Shown: in pieces, positions 8,203-12,939 of the stretch
Numbering within the stretch: position 1 is the first letter of the stretch
How the letters are laid out: every line of letters starts with the position of its first letter
Assembly (NCBI GenBank): GCA_002502605.1
Contig: DAPR01000080.1
Coordinates: forward strand, 1 to 12,939
Source of the DNA: Euryarchaeota archaeon UBA258
GTDB lineage: Archaea; Thermoplasmatota; Poseidoniia; Poseidoniales; Poseidoniaceae
Direction: 5' to 3'
DNA: 12,939 bases
Position numbers and translations under genes: made by a program
Notes under the pieces: generated by a model
The model's input: the letters and a program-made list of their open reading frames with translations, nothing else
Databases searched by the model: none
What the model was told of the DNA's origin: nothing

Positions 8203-8679
8203 ATGGAACTTTCAGTCGTTATGTTTTGGTTTGCCTCAATTTGGATCCTACCGTTTTGGTCGCTGATGTGGTTTGTACCGAAACACGCACTTACTCAACG
8301 TTTTGTCGGCGATTTACGCTGGTGTTTCATGCCTTTGCTTGTGCCATACATCGTGCTTGCAGCGCCTCAAGTGGGCACAATCTTACTTACATTTGCTAGT
8401 GAAATGCCAACACCTCAAATCGTCTTTGAATTGTTTGAGGACACCGATGTGATCATGCTTGGATGGTTGCATTTCCTTGCTTTTGACTTATTCATTGGGA
8501 GATTCATTTGGTTGCGCATGCTAGAGTCCGAACGCCCATTGTATGTTTCAACACCAGTTCTCATCATGTGTATGATGATGGGTCCTTTGGGCTGTGCACT
8601 CGGGCTCGCCGCCACATGGGAAAAAGGCCAGCCAATTGACACACAGTCGTTGGCCTCCCCAGTTGCTGCTGAAAAGTGA
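8203..8679 (+). CDS. ABA4-like (DUF4281) membrane protein
   Basis: This 158-residue integral membrane protein resembles the ABA4-like family (PF14108). The plant member, ABA-deficient 4, is needed to make neoxanthin from violaxanthin in chloroplasts. Prokaryotic members are uncharacterised. Cues are four hydrophobic segments, a central WLHFLAFDLFIGRFIW (88-103) matching the family's H-x-x-A-x-DLF-x-x-R/W core, and MMGPLGCALG near 125-134 matching its conserved GPLG. The role here is unknown; carotenoid chemistry is an inference from the plant homologue. ATG 8203 is chosen for its Shine-Dalgarno spacing. ATG 8197 would overlap the MMPL stop as ATGA and add two residues. The stop overlaps the next gene's possible GTG start by four bases. 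Confidence 0.78.
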   Translation: MELSVVMFWFASIWILPFWSLMWFVPKHALTQRFVGDLRWCFMPLLVPYIVLAAPQVGTILLTFASEMPTPQIVFELFEDTDVIMLGWLHFLAFDLFIGRFIWLRMLESERPLYVSTPVLIMCMMMGPLGCALGLAATWEKGQPIDTQSLASPVAAEK

Positions 8680-9473
8680 GGGATGGTTCAAAACCTGCGC
8701 CCCGATGGCTTAGCATGGGCACACGAAAGGATGGTCTCGAGGTTGACCACATTCCCTTTCCAATGCCAGAAACAAGGTGGATCCTCAGGCAAAATTGGAA
8801 GAAGTTGACCTTCCTCCATTGGAGGGTTGATCCAGCATTGTTGCGCGCTCACCTCCCTGATGATCTTGAATTGGACCTGTTTGAGGGCGACGCCTATGTG
8901 GGCTGTATTCCATTTGTGATGGAAGATGTTCGACCGTCAGGGGTGCCCCCCGTCCCTGGCATTTCCACCTTTGGCGAATTCAACATCCGAACCTATGTTG
9001 TCAAAAATGGAGTTCCGGGGGTTTTCTTTCTCACCCTGGATGCCAAAAGCCGGGTCACCTGCCTTTATGCAAATTGGCGCTATGGCTTGACCTACCGATA
9101 TGCGAAGTGCAGTGTGAAAGGAGAATTTGATGAGGGCTATCGCTGGTCATCGGTCCGCAAAAAGGACGGAGTGGGCTTGAATGGGTCAGCAAAGCCAACC
9201 TCTGAAGTGAGGCAAGCAAACCCGGGCACGCTCGAATATTTTCTGTTTGAACGGTACAGCTTGTACACGGTGCGCAAAGGAAGACTCCATCATGGCTACA
9301 CGCATCATCTCAAATGGTGGTACTGTGATGCTGAGGCTTCAATTTCACAGAACTCCCTTGTGGAGAGTTACAACCTTGGCATCAGCGACCCAACAACACC
9401 TGAATTCATTCACATGTCCGAAGGTGTCAACGTCGTAACTTGGCACATGCTTCCTTTGGAGGGTGCCTCATGA
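8676..9473 (+). CDS. DUF2071 (YqjF-like) protein
   Basis: This is a DUF2071/COG3361 protein, a soluble family with an acetoacetate-decarboxylase-like fold and no firm function. From the GTG at 8676 it has 265 residues. The family pattern starts near residue 41 with WKKLTFLHWRVDP and continues with LRAHLPDDLELDLFEGDAYVG (56-76), FGEFNIRTYVV (99-109) and GVFFLTLDA (115-123). The lysine of true acetoacetate decarboxylase cannot be placed by eye, so decarboxylase activity is not claimed. GTG overlaps the preceding stop by four bases, suggesting translational coupling. No Shine-Dalgarno is visible there, and ATG 8715 (252 residues) or ATG 8763 (236 residues) would also keep the whole domain. It overlaps the downstream DCC gene by four bases. 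Confidence 0.82.
   Translation: MRDGSKPAPRWLSMGTRKDGLEVDHIPFPMPETRWILRQNWKKLTFLHWRVDPALLRAHLPDDLELDLFEGDAYVGCIPFVMEDVRPSGVPPVPGISTFGEFNIRTYVVKNGVPGVFFLTLDAKSRVTCLYANWRYGLTYRYAKCSVKGEFDEGYRWSSVRKKDGVGLNGSAKPTSEVRQANPGTLEYFLFERYSLYTVRKGRLHHGYTHHLKWWYCDAEASISQNSLVESYNLGISDPTTPEFIHMSEGVNVVTWHMLPLEGAS
9458..9463 (+). promoter_or_regulatory. Shine-Dalgarno site of the DCC-family gene
   Basis: GGAGGG in the last codons of the DUF2071 gene lies six bases before ATG 9470, the ideal distance. It selects this start over the in-frame ATG at 9440. Confidence 0.75.
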
Positions 9474-9859
9474 GTGAACCTGCTGTGCTGTTAATGGATG
9501 GCGATTGTGGGTTATGCACAAGGTCTGCAGTGTTCCTTCATCCTCGCTTGACGGATTCCAACAGCATGAGGTTTGTTGCGATTGAAAGCGAGGAAGGTCA
9601 AGCCTTGATTTCGACCTTTCCAGAGAAGTATCAACAAGCAGACTCAGTGTACCTGATCCGAAACGGCCGTCCCTACATGCGCTCTGCCGCAGCGATTCGA
9701 TGTCTCCTGTACCTCAAATGGCATTACAAATTCTTGTTCCCTTTTGCATGGATTATTCCTCTGCCAATCCGAGATGTTGCCTACCGAATCGTGGCAAAGT
9801 ACCGCATGAAGTTCTTCGCTCCCCCAGAGGTCTGCATTTTCCCCTCGTTATCAGCATAG
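9470..9859 (+). CDS. DCC-family thiol-disulfide oxidoreductase (DUF393)
   Basis: This 129-residue protein belongs to the DCC family (PF04134, YuxK-like), predicted thiol-disulfide oxidoreductases named for the Asp-Cys-Cys motif. Here LLMDGDCGLCTRS gives Cys13 and Cys16. Also typical are ADSVYLIRNGRPYMRSAAA around 57-75, IPLPIRDVAYRIVAKYR around 95-111 and a C-terminal cysteine (Cys122). Substrates of the family are not known. It is the last gene of the MMPL cluster. Its start overlaps the DUF2071 stop as ATGA and has its own Shine-Dalgarno site, so coupled translation is likely. A 43-base gap separates it from the PIN-domain gene. Confidence 0.88.
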   Translation: MSEPAVLLMDGDCGLCTRSAVFLHPRLTDSNSMRFVAIESEEGQALISTFPEKYQQADSVYLIRNGRPYMRSAAAIRCLLYLKWHYKFLFPFAWIIPLPIRDVAYRIVAKYRMKFFAPPEVCIFPSLSA

Positions 9860-9902
9860 TATTGGCCCAATGCTCAAGTCATTGTTAGGCCCGCACTGAG
9901 GT

Positions 9903-11804
9903 ATGAGCCAAACTTGGGTGATCGATTCCAATTGCTTTATCCATCTTGGGTCAATGGCTCCAGACCGCTTTCTCAATGATTTTGCAGCCTTGAAGAACTC
10001 AGGCCGTCACGAGTTCTATGTCACCCCAGGGGTGCATGGTGAAGTTCGTACCGTGCGTTTCCAACGGTGGAAGAAGAAACCTGAATTGCTCAAAGCATTG
10101 GATGGACTTCTCACCACAGTCGCAGTTGATGATGCACAAATCCGAGGGCTTGCGAACCTGATTGGCGAGCGAGCCTCACCTCAAGATGTCGATTTGTCGC
10201 TGATGGTTCTCGCCTCCCAAATGGCACGCGATGACCCAAATGTGGTTCTTGTGACGGATGATTTCAAAATGACAACCACGGGCGAAAAGGCCAACCTAGG
10301 CTACACAACCTGTCCTCCATCGACCTTCATGCAAAGGCTTGGTACTCATGCGTCTCAGAAAGCAGCCTCCTCGTTCAACAGCCTCTCTCGGCGAATCCGA
10401 GCTGCAGAGATGAGGTACGCCATCAGTCGAGTGAATGAATATGACATTCAAGCCAAACTGACATGGATGGTCGATTCATTGATCACAGCAGCACCTCCTG
10501 CAACAAAACCTGCCCAGAATGCCGGCTCTGGTGCTTCTGAAGAAGCGCTTTCTACATCGCTCAAACGTGCATTACGTGGGGAGCAAATTAAAGCGAAACA
10601 CAAGAAGAAAATCGGCCCCTTAATCGAGATTTGTGCTCCAATGGTCTCTCTTGATGCGCACCTTGCTGGTCTCTCCACAAAGGCGTATTCAACAGATGTT
10701 GAAGGCGCATATCGGATGACATTGCTTGCTTTGAGCGAGGGCCTCGAAGCGGTCGGCCTCGGCCTAGCACCTCTTGGGGAAGAAGCCGCAGAACTTGCCA
10801 ACACCGCGATAGCGGGCTACATTCAACGGGCAGAAACTGCGCTTGGTTTAATGGCCAAAATGAGCGGAGAGCCATCCGCCGCTCGACTTCACCTTTCTCG
10901 AGCCTTACAAGCGGCTACCCTGATTGATGACCAACATGCAGAAATGCACAGCATGCATCAGTTGGGTCTTTTAGCAACAGGCTCTGATGATTGGGAGCGA
11001 GCATCAAGACTCTTTGAAACAGCAGATCGCCAAGCACAATCGATCGCTAGCAGCCGCCTCCCCTATCTCGTCCTGTCAGGGATTACTCGGCATTTGAATC
11101 ACGATAAAGAACTTGCAGAACAGCATATCAAAACGGCTCAAGGCCTTGTGATGGAACACAAAGCAGAAGCGAGCCGGGTGTTGGCCAAAATTGGAACTTC
11201 TTTGCTTTCGATTGACCAACCCGGCCTAGCCCTGGAACTTCTTGATGAGGCGATGGAATGTGCCCTTGAGTCTGATCAGTCAGATGAAATGGAGCGTCTC
11301 GCCGACTTATTGCTGATGGCAAACGCAGCAATGACCAAGGTCGACACACTTCATCACGAGGGATTACGTCTATTGCTTGATCAACTCAACACCATTAACG
11401 AAGGTTCGCAAAAAGCATTTGAAGAAAGGATGGGTGAAATTGAGGACCAAGTCGTTCAACACATGAAACCACTTGCGGAAACCTGGAACGATTGGCAGCC
11501 GAGTCAACGCCTGATTGGTGATGGGGGCCCACTTACCGTCGTTCGATCAGAAGTTGATGAGCATGGCCACACCCTGATTGTCGTCCATCATGCTACTCTA
11601 GGCTCACTGGGGGTGTGGCTCCCAGAAGGGCGCCTTCCAGTCAGTCCAGGTTACTTGCTTTCTTTGGGCACCACTCGCGTCAAGGTAGCCCCTCCAACGT
11701 TGGACTTGCAAGAGCAACACAGCATTCGCGGCATCGTGGCCATCGAAGATTCATCGGCACTGGATTTTGTTGTTCCAACCGAAGAAATGACTGGTGAAGA
11801 CTGA
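9903..11804 (+). CDS. PIN-domain protein with helical-repeat region and beta-rich C-terminus
   Basis: This is a 633-residue protein with three regions. Residues 1-145 look like a PIN-fold nuclease with all four acidic positions: Asp8 in WVIDSNCFIHL, Glu47 in HGEVRTV, Asp95 or Asp97 in SPQDVDLSLM, and Asp119-Asp120 in VLVTDDFK. This suggests metal-dependent RNA cleavage, as in VapC or Nob1-type proteins. Residues about 150-530 are almost wholly helical and contain Ala/Leu-rich pairs reminiscent of TPR repeats, clearest between about 325 and 475 (for example DWERASRLFETADRQAQ). Residues about 538-633 are beta-rich and not recognised. It is far longer than a toxin VapC (about 130 residues) and no antitoxin gene lies beside it. 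ATG 9903 is preceded directly by GAGGT, too close for a normal Shine-Dalgarno. RNA processing or decay is an inference. Confidence 0.72.
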   Translation: MSQTWVIDSNCFIHLGSMAPDRFLNDFAALKNSGRHEFYVTPGVHGEVRTVRFQRWKKKPELLKALDGLLTTVAVDDAQIRGLANLIGERASPQDVDLSLMVLASQMARDDPNVVLVTDDFKMTTTGEKANLGYTTCPPSTFMQRLGTHASQKAASSFNSLSRRIRAAEMRYAISRVNEYDIQAKLTWMVDSLITAAPPATKPAQNAGSGASEEALSTSLKRALRGEQIKAKHKKKIGPLIEICAPMVSLDAHLAGLSTKAYSTDVEGAYRMTLLALSEGLEAVGLGLAPLGEEAAELANTAIAGYIQRAETALGLMAKMSGEPSAARLHLSRALQAATLIDDQHAEMHSMHQLGLLATGSDDWERASRLFETADRQAQSIASSRLPYLVLSGITRHLNHDKELAEQHIKTAQGLVMEHKAEASRVLAKIGTSLLSIDQPGLALELLDEAMECALESDQSDEMERLADLLLMANAAMTKVDTLHHEGLRLLLDQLNTINEGSQKAFEERMGEIEDQVVQHMKPLAETWNDWQPSQRLIGDGGPLTVVRSEVDEHGHTLIVVHHATLGSLGVWLPEGRLPVSPGYLLSLGTTRVKVAPPTLDLQEQHSIRGIVAIEDSSALDFVVPTEEMTGED

Positions 11805-11805
11805 A

Positions 11806-12612
11806 TTACAATCCAGTTAAATCAACGATGTACCTCACGGCAACAATGATGATCAGCACCAAAAACACCAGCATAATTCGTTCCTCTGAGACATGCTTTA
11901 TGCCAAAATGGGCGCCACTTCTCGCACCGATGAACGTCAGAAGTCCCAAACTTAGAATGAAGGGTGAATCACCCAACAGTTGATTCAAGGCATCGGCCGG
12001 TTGGATGACCAAATGAGCTAGAATTGAAACTGGGATGACCGCCATCATGAGGTGAAGGCTGCTTCCTATGGCCATTCTCGGCCTTAGGTGGGCGAATGTG
12101 CGTATAATTGGGACATAAATCACCCCAGCGCCGATGGCCAGAACGCTGGACAGTGCACCACCTATTCCTGATCCAATTTGCAGTGGTAGCGTCTGAATTT
12201 CGACATCCCTCTCTTGTTCCTCACTTGCTGTCGATTTCTTTTTTACCGCAGTTTTCCAAATGGCCCAGAGGATCATGCCTAAACTGAGGATTTTGAACAC
12301 AGTGTCCATGTGTGAGCCAATTAGACTGACAATAAACACGCCAACTAACGCCCCGGGTATGGCACCAATCAGTCCAGTTTTGACCACGACATCATCAACG
12401 TACCCCTTCCGCCTGTGCGCCAGACCACTGCCGTAACTTACAATGCACGTGAGGATAAGGGAGACAGCAATGGTTCTTCCATCAATGGCCCATCCTGCTC
12501 CATAGTGCAAAAGCGGCACAAAGAGCATGCCTCCTCCCATCCCCACAGGAGCGAAGGTGAAAGCGACGAAGAATACCCCCAGGGCAATCATAAGCATCGC
12601 TTCAATCGACAT
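11806..12612 (-). CDS. TauE/SafE family permease
   Basis: This 268-residue polytopic membrane protein is of the TauE/SafE type (PF01925), permeases linked to export or uptake of sulfite, sulfoacetate and other organic sulfur anions. Eight or so hydrophobic helices form two related halves, each opening with the family's glycine-rich helix: FAPVGMGGGMLFVPLL in the first and IGGALSSVLAIGAGVIYVPII in the second. A charged cytoplasmic loop with KKK...SEEQERD separates them. Substrate is not evident and no sulfur-metabolism gene is adjacent. The frame is open to an ATG at 12681. I prefer 12612 because the extra 23 residues are polar and unlike the family, and because it leaves 97 bases for promoters towards the divergent LemA gene. 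Its stop lies one base from that of the PIN-domain gene. Confidence 0.85.
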   Translation of the reverse strand: MSIEAMLMIALGVFFVAFTFAPVGMGGGMLFVPLLHYGAGWAIDGRTIAVSLILTCIVSYGSGLAHRRKGYVDDVVVKTGLIGAIPGALVGVFIVSLIGSHMDTVFKILSLGMILWAIWKTAVKKKSTASEEQERDVEIQTLPLQIGSGIGGALSSVLAIGAGVIYVPIIRTFAHLRPRMAIGSSLHLMMAVIPVSILAHLVIQPADALNQLLGDSPFILSLGLLTFIGARSGAHFGIKHVSEERIMLVFLVLIIIVAVRYIVDLTGL

Positions 12613-12709
12613 CGGCACCCACTTCGATTTGACGATGGTGCTTTGGTTGAAGATGTTGTCTAATCGTGAGTACCACATCATTCATAGGTTGAGGCGCTTT
12701 CCTTGGTGC

Positions 12710-12939
12710 ATGGTTGTCGTGTTGTTCATCGGCTTTTTCTCCGTCCTGCTTGCGGGGGTTGGCATGTTGTGGTTTTACACTTCATGGAACCGATTGGTCA
12801 GTTTAGAACTCAATGTGGATAACGCATGGGCTTCCTATGAAAGCGATGTGATGATGAAATTCCAGACCCTGCCAGATTTGCACGAGATCGTCAAGGGGTT
12901 TGCAAAACACGAAATTGCATTTTTTGAACAGTTATTTAT
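12710..12939 (+). CDS. LemA family protein (5' part, truncated by window end)
   Basis: The first 76 codons of a LemA-family protein are visible, running off the window without a stop. An N-terminal hydrophobic segment (about residues 2-23, MVVVLFIGFFSVLLAGVGML) is a signal anchor. SWNRLVSLELNVDNAWASYE follows, matching LemA's YN-x-LV-x-L-x-x-x-V-x-x-AW. Next come LPDLHEIVKGFAKHE, equivalent to the family's DLIPNLVETVKGYAAHE. LemA proteins are membrane-anchored helical-bundle proteins of unknown function, often beside htpX or TPM-domain genes; those neighbours would lie beyond the window. A TTG at 12689 would add the basic stretch RRFPWC before the anchor and is a possible alternative start. 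Confidence 0.88.
   Translation, partial: MVVVLFIGFFSVLLAGVGMLWFYTSWNRLVSLELNVDNAWASYESDVMMKFQTLPDLHEIVKGFAKHEIAFFEQLF

Noticed and set aside
9898..9902. GAGGT as a Shine-Dalgarno site for the PIN-domain gene
   Set aside because: It directly abuts the ATG with no spacer, too close for normal pairing with the 16S tail.
9903..10337. VapC-type toxin of a toxin-antitoxin pair
   Set aside because: The PIN domain is part of a 633-residue protein and no small antitoxin gene lies next to it.
10448..10804. Open frame of 118 codons on the minus strand inside the PIN-domain gene
   Set aside because: It is Ser/Ala/Arg-rich without recognisable motifs and is fully covered by the plus-strand gene; a shadow frame.
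12613..12681. 23-residue N-terminal extension of the TauE/SafE permease
   Set aside because: The residues are polar and unlike the family, and this start would leave only 28 bases to the divergent LemA gene.

Overview
The window looks like a piece of a planktonic euryarchaeal genome, most probably Marine Group II (Poseidoniales, class Thermoplasmata). The first 251 bases are the 3' end of an archaeal-type 16S rRNA, with the archaeal CTTGCACACACCGCCCG segment, a GGAA-capped helix 45 and the terminal CACCTCCT anti-Shine-Dalgarno. No 23S gene or tRNA follows. The 16S ends in a strong hairpin plus T-run, which fits the unlinked rRNA genes of Thermoplasmata. The protein genes agree: an archaeal TATA box sits one leaderless-promoter distance upstream of a start codon, several membrane proteins are of unrecognised type, and families typical of marine photoheterotrophs are present. 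The lineage assignment is an inference from these features, not from a search.

Layout. (1) 1-306: 16S 3' end and terminator. (2) 391-1269, minus: an NAD kinase resembling NADK2, convergent with the rRNA. (3) 1368-4015, plus: a four-helix membrane protein with a SHOCT-like loop, a YjbQ/UPF0047 enzyme, and a membrane protein with a GIDE-like domain. (4) 4053-5273, plus: a thiolase with all catalytic residues, followed by a T-run. (5) 5420-9859, plus: a tightly packed cluster starting at a clear TATA box. It encodes an RND/MMPL exporter, an ABA4-like (DUF4281) membrane protein, a DUF2071/YqjF protein and a DCC-family (DUF393) thiol oxidoreductase. Stops and starts overlap or nearly touch at each junction. 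(6) 9903-11804, plus: a 633-residue protein joining an N-terminal PIN nuclease domain to a long helical-repeat region and a beta-rich C-terminal domain. (7) 11806-12612, minus: a TauE/SafE permease, convergent with the PIN gene with one base between stops. (8) 12710-end, plus: the first 76 codons of a LemA-family protein, cut by the window edge.

How the genes may work together. The MMPL-ABA4-DUF2071-DCC cluster is the most system-like part. ABA4 proteins act in plant xanthophyll metabolism and MMPL proteins often export lipids or terpenoids, so a membrane-lipid or carotenoid modification and export unit is a reasonable but untested idea. The other genes look like ordinary housekeeping (NAD kinase, thiolase, permease) mixed with poorly characterised proteins. 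Translation starts appear mixed: some internal genes have good Shine-Dalgarno sites, while genes behind TATA boxes seem to lack leaders. No mobile element, CRISPR array or tRNA was seen.
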